The notes: a model not told the origin generated them from the letters alone. A stretch of 64,000 nucleotides of DNA from Calendula officinalis (GCA_963853835.1 OY970835.1:6563501-6627500); one strand, 5' to 3'. Shown: positions 26,107 to 37,086, numbered from the stretch's first letter. Made by a program: numbers and translations.

Positions 26107-27216
26107 GTCATAAACAGATGCAATCTTTACTGAAGAACTTCAGTAAAGAGATCGTTTACGGATATGACGAACACGATGATTAAATACATTGTTAATCAAA
26201 TATTTGAGATTTAAAAGAAATCAATTTGTGTGGTTATATCAAAGATCAGTGAAGTATACCACTTACAAAGATGCAATCTTCTCTGAACGTGTGCAGAGAA
26301 GAGATCTACGGATATACAAAGATCAATGACATAACAATGTGCATTCAAAACGATTTTGAGTGTGTGAGAACTGGAGAAAGTCAGAATTGAATATGAGCAT
26401 TTTAGAGAAGATGAAAAATGATTTCTCCATTGATCTTTTAAGGATGAAAATCGTTTGAAAAATAGTAAGAACAATCAATCCAAGATGGTGTTAAAAACAG
26501 ATGCAATCAGTACTGATTGAAATCAGTAAAGAGATCGACGAATTTAACAGCAAATTGTGTTGAGTGTTGCAAACAAGTCATTTAAAAATGGAAAACATTA
26601 TGTGCAAAATCAGGGTTTTGATAAATTGAGCCACAACGGAAGAGACAAAAAATTTGTCATAAACAGATGCAATCTTTACTAATCGAGACTAGTAAAGAGA
26701 TCGTTTATGAATATGACAAAAATTTGTATCCTACGTTGTGAACACATCATTGTGAGCACAAAGTGAGTTAAAAAAATTTTGGAATGTTGAGCATCACAGT
26801 TTAATAAAGAATTTATGAGATTGTGATGTCAACAACTCAATATGAGTAAAAAAAATATTTATAAGTGAGTATTGATTTGGAAAATGAAAATTGTATGTAA
26901 GAGGAGAAAAATTTGATTTACAATTGAAGAATTTTGACAATGAAGGAACACAAAGGTAGCAATGAGAAATAAGAGAATTTGTAATAAACAGATGCAATCA
27001 GTACCAACCTAGACTGGTAAAGAGATCGTTTACGAATATTGCAAAAGCTAATACTCAACATTGATAACCTTGTGTGATTGTAAATATGTAAGAGGTTGAA
27101 AAACTGTTTGAGGTAAAAAAAATTTATTATCAAGATAGAATTAGAAAATTTGTAATTAACAGATGCAATCAGTACCAATTGAGATTGGTAATGAGATCGT
27201 TTACAGATATTACAAA
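26107..27216. repeat. Array of six type-1 covarying hairpin modules
   Basis: Modules lie at 26107-26168, 26254-26317, 26490-26548, 26653-26720, 26978-27045 and 27149-27216. All share AGATGCAATC before and GAGATC(GTTTACGGAT) after the inner stem. Inner arms pair but differ: TTTACTGAAG/CTTCAGTAAA, TTCTCTG/CAGAGAA, TACTGATT/AATCAGTA, TTTACTA/TAGTAAA, TACCA/TGGTA, TACCAAT/ATTGGTA. Outer arms do too: GTCAT/ATGAC, GTATA/TATAC, GTTAAA/TTTAAC, TTTGTCAT/ATGACAAA, TTTGTAAT/ATTGCAAA (one wobble), TTTGTAAT/ATTACAAA. In most modules AAAC pairs with GTTT between the two stems. Sequence between modules is not conserved. Confidence 0.85.
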
Positions 27217-27289
27217 AATTGATACCCCATATTAATAATTTAAATTTTTTTTGAAAGGATCATCGAAAGAGTATTTAGCGAGTATAAAA

Positions 27290-27405
27290 GGATGCTCCCC
27301 CTCGACAGTTATTAATCAAAAATCATAGAGCGGTTATGCTCCCCCTTGACATAAAATTTCTATTTTCTCCCCCTTGACAAGTGAATATAAAAATTCTCCC
27401 CCTCA
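27290..27405 (-). repeat. Cluster of polypurine-tract-like AGGGGGAG motifs
   Basis: Four CTCCCCC(C/T)T words (about 27294, 27340, 27366, 27396) lie within 110 bp, with another at 25879 and the true PPT at 24943-24955. Element 1 has the same arrangement at 11062, 11082 and 11102, with more at 9061 and 9171. On the minus strand they read like the PPT that primes plus-strand DNA synthesis. Confidence 0.7.
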
Positions 27406-27423
27406 ACCAATGATATCGATGAA

Positions 27424-27595
27424 GAACGGGTTTCAAGCAGATGTACTTGAAAGCCATTTAGCATTGAGAAGCGGGTTATACACTGACGTGTGCATAAGCC
27501 ATTCTCCGGTGAAAAGCGAGTTATACAATGAATTGTGTATAAGTCATTATCCGTTGAAACGCGAGTTATACACTGAATTGTGTATAAGTCATCAT
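27424..27595. repeat. Array of four type-2 covarying hairpins (element 2)
   Basis: Units at about 27426-27458, 27471-27504, 27516-27548 and 27561-27593, spaced about 45 bp. Paired arms are TTTCAAG/CTTGAAA, TTATACAC/GTGCATAA (one mismatch), TTATACA/TGTATAA and TTATACAC/GTGTATAA. The flanking pair switches between GGGTT…AAGCC and GAGTT…AAGTC, itself a compensatory change. Confidence 0.75.
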
Positions 27596-27734
27596 CCTGC
27601 AAAACACATCAAACAACTTTCGGTACCCATTTTGTTTTGGTTCCGATGGTATTAGTATGAGAATTAAACCATTGATAAGTTATATCAATTTGATTTACAG
27701 ATTTGGAATTCCAAGAAAGACTGAAACTTGATGT

Positions 27735-29892
27735 TTAACTTGCAAATAATTTCCGAGGAATTATTTGAGATGGTGGAGTTTTAGGAACCCATTTTGCTTT
27801 TAAGATCGTTGGTGTTTTAGGAGATGTTGTTGGCACTTGATGAAAAGTTGATATTGGTGCCAATGAAAGTAAATCTTTTCTTGAATATTTCAAAGATTTA
27901 GTTTTGGAAAAGATTTTCTTTGAAGGAATAGAATGTTTCAACACGGTTGATGGTTTGGTCTTATCCATCTGAGAATGCTTAAGTTTAGAAGAGGAACCTA
28001 ATTTATTTGGAGTTTTAGGTGCGGAATTTCCTCGAATAACTTGTTTGAGAGCATTCAGGTTCTTATCAGAGTGTGGTGGGACCGTGGATCTCCTAGGCAT
28101 AGGCTTGGTAGAGGAACTTACGTGTGATTTCGGTTTAGGTTTAGAATTTCCTCTATTTACCTCGGATTGTTTGATTGTATATAAATCACGATATGCCATG
28201 ACAGGAGAAAACATTCTGGAGTTATAACATTTATTCTTTGCAGTTAAAGAAGAATCTAAGTTCATAGATGCACTAGGCTTCCTAAGTTTCTGAAGATTAG
28301 ATGAGTTAGATTCTAAATTTTGAATTTGTGTATGCAACTTTTGTTTTTCTTTATCAAAAGATTTATGAAATTCATCAATTTTATTTTCTAATTCATGAAT
28401 TTTTGTTTGTAAATCTAATTTTTCTTTGTCAAACGCCTTATGTGTTTCATCTATTTCATTTTCCAGTTGACAAATTTTCTTTTCAAGAATTAGATTTGGT
28501 ACATAAATCTTTGGTGTAACCTTTTGTTGAATAACAGAATTTCCTTTAATTTCAAATTCTTCTGGAGTCACGATTGGAAAGTATTCATCATTTCCGAATT
28601 GTGCCTTTTTAGTTTCATATGTTTCATTCAATTCAGCATAATTGAAACTAATCTGGATATTCTCCTTCTTTGCTCAGTTGAATGTCTCAATCTCTTCTTC
28701 CTCATCAGTCATTCGAATGAAGCTCTGCCAGATATCTAGATGCATGTATTTGTAATCGTATAGAGTGGGAAGCACATCACACGCCTTTTTCAGATATTCT
28801 GGATTATCAGCTCCTAACCCTTCTCTTGAATTGAAGTATTTGAAGTCCATTGGCTTGTTCAAGTGAATGGTTTGATCAGTTTGTCCGCATTTGGTGATAA
28901 TTTCTTCAAGGTGTTTGATGTGGGAAGACAATTGAGTTTTATCATGGTGAAGTTGATTTATGACATGTTGTTTGTTGTTTAATTCTCGTGATGTGTTGAT
29001 GTCATTTTCATGTAAGGTTTCAGATAGTTCTTTAATTTGAGCGTTTAATGATTTAAACTGTGTTTCATTTTCAACAAATTCTTTTTGTTTACGTTCTAAC
29101 CAGTTTTTAGTGATTTGATATTCATGAAACGCTTCAATATACAATTTGTAATATTTATCATTTCGTTCATTTGATATTGAATCATTTGAATTTTTAAGAT
29201 TCTGTATTTCAATGTCTTTTTCTGAAATTGAATGTGAAAATTTTTTAATATCAATCTCATATTTAGCTTTCAATTCTGATACTTGAATTTATAAATCCAG
29301 ATTCTCGAGTTTGAAATTTTTAATTTGTTTAATATGTTGAACAAGTTGTTCATTGCAAATCATTTAAACGTTCTTGAAACTGATTATTTATATCTTTTTC
29401 ATCTAAAAGGTTTTGTTTTAAAGAATCAATTTCAGATATCTTAGTATTTACAAAACAAGTATCAGGACCAATCGAATTATCAGTATTTGATAAGAGAGAA
29501 CTGATTACCTCAATGTCTTTGTTGGCTTCTTCATTGAATTGATCAGAAACCTCGGCATTCTCTTCATCCTTAGGATCTGAATCTTCCATCCATTGAAGAT
29601 CTTCAACTAATAACACTTTTTCAGTCTCAATTTGGTTAGCCATCAACATCTTGCGTTCATAATACTTTGAATCACGAACGATTGGTTTCTTTGTAGCTTT
29701 CAAAGGTGTGATGATTGGCTTTTCAGTTGAGATTGTAGCAGATGGAGCAGATTTGAAGTTGGATGAATAATATGCCTTACATAGAGCATCTTCAAGGTCT
29801 TTATCCACATAATCATTTGTAGCTGGTGTAGGTTTTTCCATTTGTTTATAATATTCAACAGCTTTTCTAGAATTTGCAAGGTCTTTATCCAT
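27735..29892 (-). pseudogene. Gag-type C-terminal region of copia element 2
   Basis: A minus-strand reading frame broken by one 1-nt shift (near 29360), a TAA (near 29315) and a TGA (28674-28676) otherwise runs continuously from 29892 to 27735. It encodes a charged, helix-rich coiled-coil protein with heptad-like runs (QLENEIDETHKAFDKEKL, then KIHELENKIDEFHKSFDKEK), a basic Ser/Lys/Pro-rich tail, and AKWVPKTP near the end, the tryptophan motif found just before the protease in these copia polyproteins. No CCHC knuckle was found here. The protease that should follow is missing; the 3' non-coding region starts instead. It is probably a structural Gag extension. Confidence 0.7.
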
Positions 29893-30089
29893 ATTTTTGA
29901 TTATTAGATTTTTGGGTTGATAAGTAGAAAATCTCGTGTTTTAAAAATGTAAAAGTTTGAGCCGAGAAGTGTAAAAAGTTTTAGGTTAGGGAAAAAGTTC
30001 TCGTATCTAAAATTTCGCTTTAGTATGAGTTACGACCGAGAAGGAAGAAAAAAATTTAATTTGAAAATTTTTCAAAAAAAAATTCATGA

Positions 30090-31930
30090 ACTAGAAGATA
30101 AAATTGTCGAAATAAAATCAGTTTCTAATCAAAGTGCTTCTCCAAAGCCAAAATCCATGATCTAGTAGATAAAATTGTCGAAATAAAATCAGTTTCTAAT
30201 CAAAGTGCTTCTCCAAAGCCAAAATCCGTTATTGGAAATTCTTCTTCTCCCAAAACTCCAATTCTTTTAAGAAGAGATTCTAATTCCCATGTTTTAAATT
30301 TTTTAGATACAAATTTAAATTCAAAGCTTAGGAGACCAATGCAAGGCAGGGTGAAAGAAGTTGAGCAGTTAAAGAAGTCGAATTCGACTAAGTCTAGTAT
30401 GCTTAAGTCAAAGGAACTTAAGAAGTCTAGGGTTCCTTCGTTTTTCGCTTCTTCTTTTTCTAATTCCAATAAATGTAATAACTCAACAAACTTTATTTCT
30501 CCTGCTATACTTTATGGCATTGTGTATGATTATGCAATTTATCGTCCTGTTAATCATTCTGTTAATGGTGTCAATTTGATTGTTAAAACAGATAAAAATG
30601 ACAAAAAGATTTATTTTGATCGAAAAACTAATAAACCAATTTCTCAATATGATACACGATATTTTATTAGAAAAGATGCTCTGTGTGGTTCTCGACATGC
30701 TGTACTTCACAAAAATGGTTCAATCATTCAATCATGTACAATTTGTTATCCAGAACCCTGCAAAACAATGCTCGCTAGATCTCACACACTTCTAACTACA
30801 CGTTCTTCTTCCAAATCTCCAAAATCAGTCTATCGTGTAGTTTCTGCATCCAAATCTCCAACATCAGTATATCGCGTACTTTCTAAGTCTAAATCGTCAA
30901 ATTCCGTTTCATCGACTCCACCTAAAAATAAAAATCAAAAATCATTCAAATTTGTTAAATATAAGTGGATTAAAAATGAACAATCAAAATGGATTCTCCA
31001 TTCTCCTGAGAAATCCTTAATATGGTCCATCAAATCAACTAAAACAGAGCTGCCTCCTTGCAGTTCTCCACATCTCTAAATCTACACCGCTTTAAATATT
31101 CTTCATAAAACATGTGTTACTAATCGTGTAGGACCCATATCTGATTGGGTACCTTTTTGTTTTAATTGTTTTATGTAGAATATATGGTATCTTGATTCGG
31201 GTTGTTCACGACACATGACCGGAAACAAGATTTTGTTAACAAATTTTAGAGATAAATATTTAGGAACTGTTCGGTTTGGGAATGACCATTTAGCTGCCAT
31301 CATGGGTATTGGAGATATAATTCGTCAAAATTTGATCATCCGAAATGTGACCTATGTTGAAGATCTTGCTCACAATCTTTTTAGTATTGGTCAATTTTGT
31401 GATAAAACATTGGAAGTAAATTTTCACACAAAGAAATGTGCTGTTCGTACCTATGAAGGCAAAGAACTTCTTACCGGAAAGCGTGAGACGAATCTTTTTA
31501 CAATTAATCTGAATGACGTGGTCCCTCTTGAAGAAGTATGTTTGTTGTCCACAGCATCATCGGATGAATCCTGGTTATGGCACCATCGCCTCTCTCACCT
31601 TAACTTCAAAACCATCAATAAATTGGTAAAAGGTGGCCATGTCTCTGGTCTTCCGGACGTTAAATTTGAAAAAGAACATCTATGTTCATCGTGCGAAATG
31701 GGCAAAATGACTAAAAAGTCTCATAAATCCAAACCAGTTCCAAGTACTTCAAAACCGCTTGAATTACTACATATGGATTTATGTGGTCCCATGAGCGTTC
31801 AATCAATAGGTAGTAAAAAGTATGTATTGGTGATAGTTGATGATTATTCATGATATACTTGGGTTCATTTCTTACGTACAAAAGATGAAGCAGCCGATAT
31901 CATTATCGCCTTCATTAAGAAAACTCAAAC
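30090..31930 (+). pseudogene. Inverted gag-protease-integrase segment in element 2
   Basis: It is on the plus strand, opposite to the rest of element 2. The frame begins in coiled-coil sequence (KIHELEDKIVEIK, like KIHELENKI on the other strand), runs through 30142-31079, meets TAA at 31077-31079 and TAG just before the protease (about 31177), then reads IWYLDSGCSRHMTG (retropepsin DSG), the pre-integrase zinc region (WLWHHRLSHLNF…HLCSSCEMGK) and the first integrase Asp (LLHMDLCGPM). TGA replaces an Arg codon at 31851-31853. It stops within the integrase at about 31930, fused to a leader/primer-site fragment. A direct 68-70-bp duplication occurs at about 30091-30226. Confidence 0.85.
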
Positions 31931-31939
31931 AAATTTGGA

Positions 31940-32230
31940 TCTACTCTTAGAGAGTTTATGCTCTGATACCAATTGAGAGATCTATTGAGATTGAAATGAA
32001 GCTAATCCATGGTGATTTGATCAATGTTGAAGATTCAAGTGTGTGTGTTCTTGGTGTTTTAGTGTGTGTAGTTGAGAGAGAAAGATATGGAGGGAAACTT
32101 TCAGAAAGAGTAATTCAATTCAATATGTGAGAAAGCTTACATTCTAACTCAATATTACAAGTATTTATACCATCTACCACTTAACACTTTGATCCGATAA
32201 TATCCTTCAATCCATAACAACACAGCTCGA
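31940..32230 (-). repeat. Second primer-site and LTR fragment inside element 2
   Basis: A second primer site (GCTCTGATACCA, 31960-31971) and adjoining LTR-like sequence starting TGAGAGATCTATTGAG (31974) repeat the true 5' LTR junction at 32490-32530, then diverge after about 60 bp. The leader word TTTGGATCTACTCTTAGAG precedes both. This looks like an incomplete reverse-transcription product or a recombined relative. Confidence 0.75.
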
Positions 32231-32507
32231 ATTCTTCGATTTTCAGAGACTTTTTGACCTTTTCAACTTTTGCACAAAAATCACTGTATCATGATCAATT
32301 GTTGATGGAATTGATCGAAATTTGATTCTATTCCTATTAGAATCAATGAAGAAACATGAATCTTCAATCAAATCTTCAATTCGAAACAAAAATTTACAAC
32401 ATTAATTTCACAGCTCATGAACAACTTTTTCTTCAAAAATCTCAGATCTGGATCAAATCATCACGAATTTGGATCTACTCTTAGAGAGTTTATGCTCTGA
32501 TACCAAT

Positions 32508-32768
32508 TGAGAGATCTATTGAGATTGAAATGAAGCTAATCCATGGTGATTTGATCAAAGTTTGAAGATTCAAGTGTGTGTTTTAGTGTGTGTTCTTGAG
32601 AGAGAAGATGGAGGAGGAAGATAGCTTTCGAAAGTTAGTTCATTGAAAGTGTGGGAAAGCTTACATCCAAAGTCAAATTACAACATTATATACTCCTCAC
32701 CACTTACCACTACAAGAGTTAGTTAACGGACTTAAAGGTCAAAACCTATTACAGAAATGGTCCTAACA
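32508..32768 (-). repeat. 5' LTR of copia element 2
   Basis: 261 bp, with the primer binding site at 32494-32505 beside it. A 12-bp insertion (TTTTAGTGTGTG type) distinguishes it from the 3' LTR. Confidence 0.9.
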
Positions 32769-33281
32769 GGAATTTTAACAATACTTTTTGTCTTCTAGTG
32801 GTTGTCGAGATCTTCTAGAATATATGCAAAAGATTTACTTTTTTGGCCATTCACGTTCTTCAGTTATCTTGTATATACTCGTATCTTTCTTTGTCAACTG
32901 AAGCTTCAGACGATAAGTGATCTTTAGATACTCATGAGTCTTTCAGATACCCATGGCTCTTCAGATGTTGGGTTTGCTTCAGTAACCTTCACTAAGATTG
33001 GAACTTAGTGTAGCGTTTGTCTTGAAGACTCAGTGTGTTGTTGTTAAGTACACATTGAACCTAATACGACCATTTGAACGGTTAATCATTGATTCCGCAT
33101 GGGGAACTGATCGTTGTTTCTTTGTTTATCCGGATAGTGTAGTCGGGTGATGAGCATCTGAACACATCAGATACTAATACACCCACAATCTGAAAACATA
33201 CTTTCAGATTTTCTTCCAACTATTGTATGTTTGTCCTCATTAAATCCACCATAGAAAAAGGTTGCTTTCAGCTACCCAACA

Positions 33282-33720
33282 TAAACTATCATTCTCGTAT
33301 TGAAATTCACATTTATTACATATTAATAAACTGCATTTTTGACATGTATTCATCGATATAAATGATCATTGTTGTTTGTTTAATGTTTATTATCTGTCCT
33401 TAGGGTATGAATTAAACAATCCTTTTAATTATTCAACAAATCTAAACCTAAAAACATCAACAATGACTCCAAAACTAACAATAATATGGAATGTATACAA
33501 ATATGTCTCTATAAACCGCATAAAATTCTAAAATTTAACATCGAATTAAATTCGAAACATAATAATTTAACCTGTAACAAACACAATAAACATTATAAAT
33601 AATAAATAATTCAGACTAAAGTTTCTAAATGTATATGATCATCGTCAAGAACATTCTCCATTTTTTATGCCATCAATACTGGCAATCTATGTCGTTGCCA
33701 AGTAAACCGACTCCTAGTTA
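33282..33720. other. Intergenic, nothing recognised
   Basis: AT-rich sequence between the old copia LTR and the tandem duplication. No gene or repeat border could be supported. Confidence 0.4.
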
Positions 33721-33724
33721 CCAC

Positions 33725-34590
33725 CGTAACCATGACCACCTACTGAGTCAAGCACCAAATTCACACAATTGATGACTACAACCACCGTCTCACCCGTTGA
33801 ATCGGCAGGCAGAAACCACTCGCCACAATATGTTTATCATAATGCGAAATAGCGTCACATCGTCGAGCATGTCAAAAACGGAAAGTGGAAACCAAATGAG
33901 AAAAAAAGGAAAAAAAACAGGGTATTTAATTTGGGCACAAAAATTATTGATAGGTTTTTCAACTTGGGCGAGCGGGTGTGTCAAACTTTCATTGGCTGGT
34001 GATTTATATTTAATGCTCGACGTCTTTTTTTGGCTTACAGTTAGGTAAATAGGACATGTGTCAACTTTTCCTTATACCACAATATATAGACGAGCACTCC
34101 AGAGAAATTATAGCAAGATTTTTGTCCATTTCGTGAAACTTGTTAGATTCTGACCATTTTTTGTTAGCAGGATCGTACGACTCACCAATTGTAACCGCCC
34201 AACCACCATCACCACTCGTTAATTCACCAATCGGAATCCAATCACGACCATATGTTTATCGGAAACATAAATTAATAGGGTCACATCGTCGAGCATGCTG
34301 AAAAGTGAAAGTGGGGACCATAATGAGGAAGAAATAAAAGAAATCATGCCCCGAATAGGTTTTTCTACTTCGGCGATATAAGGCGTGTCAAACTTTCTTT
34401 GGTGATGAGTTATATTTAATGCTCAACGTCTTTTTTGGCTTAAAACTAGGTAAAATATGACATGGGTCAGCCTCTCCGTATACCTGCCACAATATAAATC
34501 GCCGAGCGTGCTAGAAACATTTTGGCTAGATTTTTGTCCATTTCGTGACACTTGCTAGATTCTGACCATTTTGGCTAATAGGATTTACCA
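33725..34590. repeat. Diverged tandem duplication, two units of about 430 bp
   Basis: Units 33725-34165 and about 34166-34590 share ordered blocks: CACATCGTCGAGCATG, GAAAGTGG, GTGTCAAACTTTC, TATATTTAATGCTC, TTTTTGTCCATTTCGTGA, AGATTCTGACCATTTT. Neither has a sustained reading frame. They could be an old direct duplication of a non-autonomous element. Confidence 0.75.
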
Positions 34591-35018
34591 CTTTAATGCA
34601 GATTTATAGCATCATTTGAGTAAATACAAATTAAGATCGTAAAAACATAAACTTTTAAGATCACTTAAGGGTTGTTCGGGATTACGTTGATTGACCTAAA
34701 TTAAATAGGATAGGAATGAACGAAGGCAGCCAATTCTCTTACAATAAAAAACTTATTACACAAGTCTCGTACAGAAGAAAATATGCCCCGAATGGATACC
34801 AGAAGTTCCCCTAGTGAAAAAGCTATAGACAAGTTGCTCACATCATCCATAAGCCCTGCATTCAATTCGCCTTTTGGCGACTACACTCCTTACGATAGAA
34901 AAACGTTCTTCGTAACCAACCGTATATGTTTTTTAAACTACATTTGGTTTTGTCATATTGAAAAACCTGTTTCTCTAACCTTTCAAACTACAAATGTAGG
35001 CCTTATGGTTTAAATTAA
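34591..35018. other. Intergenic, nothing recognised
   Basis: A short frame at 34783-35013 shows no recognisable domain. No repeat boundary is visible before the inverted-repeat element begins near 35019. Confidence 0.4.
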
Positions 35019-35193
35019 AGACAAAACTGCAAAAATGGTCCCTGTGGTTTAGATTTTTTCAGGAAAATGGTCCAAACCTTCAAAAAATTGGATAAATGGT
35101 CCTTTTGGAAAACCTTGTTTGTGGATATAGTCCTTGATGTTAACATCCGTTAATTTGGATCTGTTAACTTATATCCTTTTCATTTGGAGGGAC

Positions 35194-35535
35194 CTATTTT
35201 GACAAAACTCTAAATACGATTTGTCCTCCGGCCAATTTCAGGTTGTTGACGTTAATCGAATTTACATTAACATAGTACCCATCAACACCATGGGTTGAGC
35301 TCAAGGGTGTGTAAGAGAGAGATATAGAGATGCCGGTACCGTTACCGAACATTATAAACCCGGCCAATGAAGTCAAAGTGGTTGGCCATCTAATATTGTA
35401 AACCAATCTTTGACCTGCCAAAACCCAATACGCCATTAGCACCGGTTACCGGACCTTTCAATAAATAAGTCGGCGAGATGAACAAGAAGTTTGGTCAGCA
35501 GTTGAGGAGTCCCAATGAGCAATTAGGTGGTGTAT
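35194..35535 (-). pseudogene. Transduplicated A1 aspartic-protease fragment
   Basis: The minus strand gives, in two frames, GVLGFGRSKIGLQY then IMFGNGTGISISLSYTPLS and GYYVNVNSINVN. This is the order seen in plant pepsin-like proteins of the basic-7S-globulin/EDGP type (GxxGLGRT…, FGNGP…SLTYTPL, YYxxVxSIKIN). A frameshift between the two parts and a TAG after LQY make it non-functional, and both catalytic Asp regions are outside it. A matching piece in the right inverted repeat (48150-48240, plus strand) reads YTPLSSTHGVNGYYVNVNSI. It is a captured host-gene fragment. Confidence 0.65.
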
Positions 35536-35590
35536 TGATGGGTCTCGTGATCTTTAATGACTTTAAGAAGAAGAGATCGATTATGGAATT

Positions 35591-36548
35591 TGTTGGTCCC
35601 CAACAACACAAACGTGTTGCGTTATGGCTAAGTTTAGACTTACAAATAAAGAACACACAAGATTTCAATGATTAAGAGTTTATTAAAACAACTTAATACA
35701 GTACAAAGTTTGCGGAAATAGATAGTACACACTAACTAAAACTTTATACTTGAAATGACACTTTAACTAGCTCAAACTAGAAAAGATTATGCAAGGAGAG
35801 TAATATCAGCTGATACTAACAGCTGATATTGAATGCCGATTAATAACTATGAGGGAGTTAATACTAGACAATAACAAACTCTCAGAGAATGCTCTTGTGC
35901 TATGAATGCTAAAAGGTGTATCTAAATGCAAGCATTTACGTCTCTATTTATAGCCCAAGATCCATGTTCCTTTGTCCAAAAGTTAATCGACGTGTAAACA
36001 TATTATTCGTTGATGTAGACTTGTCCAAGGAGACATTAAATGCTCTTGCATACGTTATAGTCCCAATTGTACTTTGTGTCAACTTCTCTTGTAACCTTTT
36101 CTGACGCACAGTGAAAAGATGTACTATGATAGTACAAAAGATGTTGACTTTCTCTATACATGCTTGGAGGGACAAACGATGAAGTTCTGACAACTTATCG
36201 TCTATTACCGAAATAGAAGATCCTCATCGTTTTCTTCTTCTTTGAGCGGGAAAGGAAAATATATAAAGTGTCAAGAATATTTTCCACCAAGCCTTTATCT
36301 GCAGCGGTACCATCAGCTGATTCCACAATCCGCTGAGTGGTCTTCTTCTTGTCTTTGTCCTTTGGCCATAGACTTCGAATGATCACTCTTGAATTGCTGC
36401 TGATTTGACTTGACTTCTAGAGCTAAGTACTAACTCAACTGAAGGTTTATTGTATATACTTGTTTCAGCTGAGATACGTACTTCAGCTGATTTTATTCTT
36501 CTTGGCTATCGATCATCAAATCTTATTTACTTAGTCTTGGGACTAACA
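35591..36548 (-). repeat. 3' LTR of copia element 3
   Basis: 958 bp. On the minus strand it starts TGTTAGTCCCAAGAC and ends GGGGACCAACA. It contains about five CAGCTGA words and a TCTATTTATAGCCC stretch, whose inverse GGGCTATAAATAGA is a probable promoter TATA box (about 35940-35955). Confidence 0.95.
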
Positions 36549-37086
36549 ATCTCCCCATATTTGATGCAATCGAATAGCTGTATAATTGTATGATTCAGCT
36601 GATCTAGTCAGTAGAATGCTTATGTACTTTGACCCTTTGGGTTCTTTTGACTATTTATATCTTTTTACAGTATTTCTACAAGTATATTACAAACATAATT
36701 TTCCATTGATATGAAGCTGTTTAAGTACAAGGAAAATAAAACAAAAACATAGTCTTAAGTATTTATTCTCTTAAGACATCCTGATACACTGAGCTGATGT
36801 CCAAGTTGATTAGTTTCTTCATTTCTTTTCCCTCTTCAGTAGAGGAGCTCAGCAGTTTGTGATAGACTATAAGCTGCTCAACATCGCATAAGTCTAACTC
36901 ATCAGCTCTTTGGAAGCAAGGCCTCTTATTTTCACCCAGATAGCAGAAACCGTAAGTAGGTTCTGTTACAATACGCCCAGGGATAAAGTCAACTTCCGTG
37001 GGTACGGTTCTTGAGAGATTGAGTCTTGGTCGTTTAGCATAGACTATTGAAGACCCAACCTCAGCTGATCTGGGTTCAGCGAAAGG

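Larger units (their letters stand above)
24694..32768 (-). mobile_element. Copia element 2, chimeric LTR retrotransposon, TSD GGAAT
   Basis: The LTRs 24694-24942 and 32508-32768 differ by three substitutions and a 12-bp insertion. Target duplication GGAAT (24689-24693, 32769-32773) is perfect. The primer site (32494-32505) and purine tract (24943-24955) show minus-strand orientation. Inside, a minus-strand gag remnant (29892-27735) and a long 3' non-coding region (27700-24956) agree with that orientation. However, 30090-31930 is a gag-protease-integrase segment on the opposite strand, next to a second primer-site/LTR fragment (31940-32230). RT and RNase H are missing. It is defective and internally rearranged but young. 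Confidence 0.9.
24180..33281 (-). repeat. Older copia solo LTR, split by copia element 2
   Basis: The left part 24180-24693 begins TGTGTAAATAAGTGTAGAATG and includes GGGGTTGAATACAA, the inverse of the copia-type LTR end. The right part 32774-33281 ends CTACCCAACA. Joined, they make about 1.0 kb, close to the 958-bp LTR of element 3. On the minus strand this would be TGTTGGGTAG…TTTACACA. Flanks TAACA and TAAAC match imperfectly, so the right edge is an estimate. Confidence 0.5.

Noticed and set aside
26107..27216. Regularly repeated motif resembling a CRISPR array
   Set aside because: This is plant DNA, spacing is irregular (150-325 bp), the repeat is interrupted by variable paired arms, and there are no cas genes.
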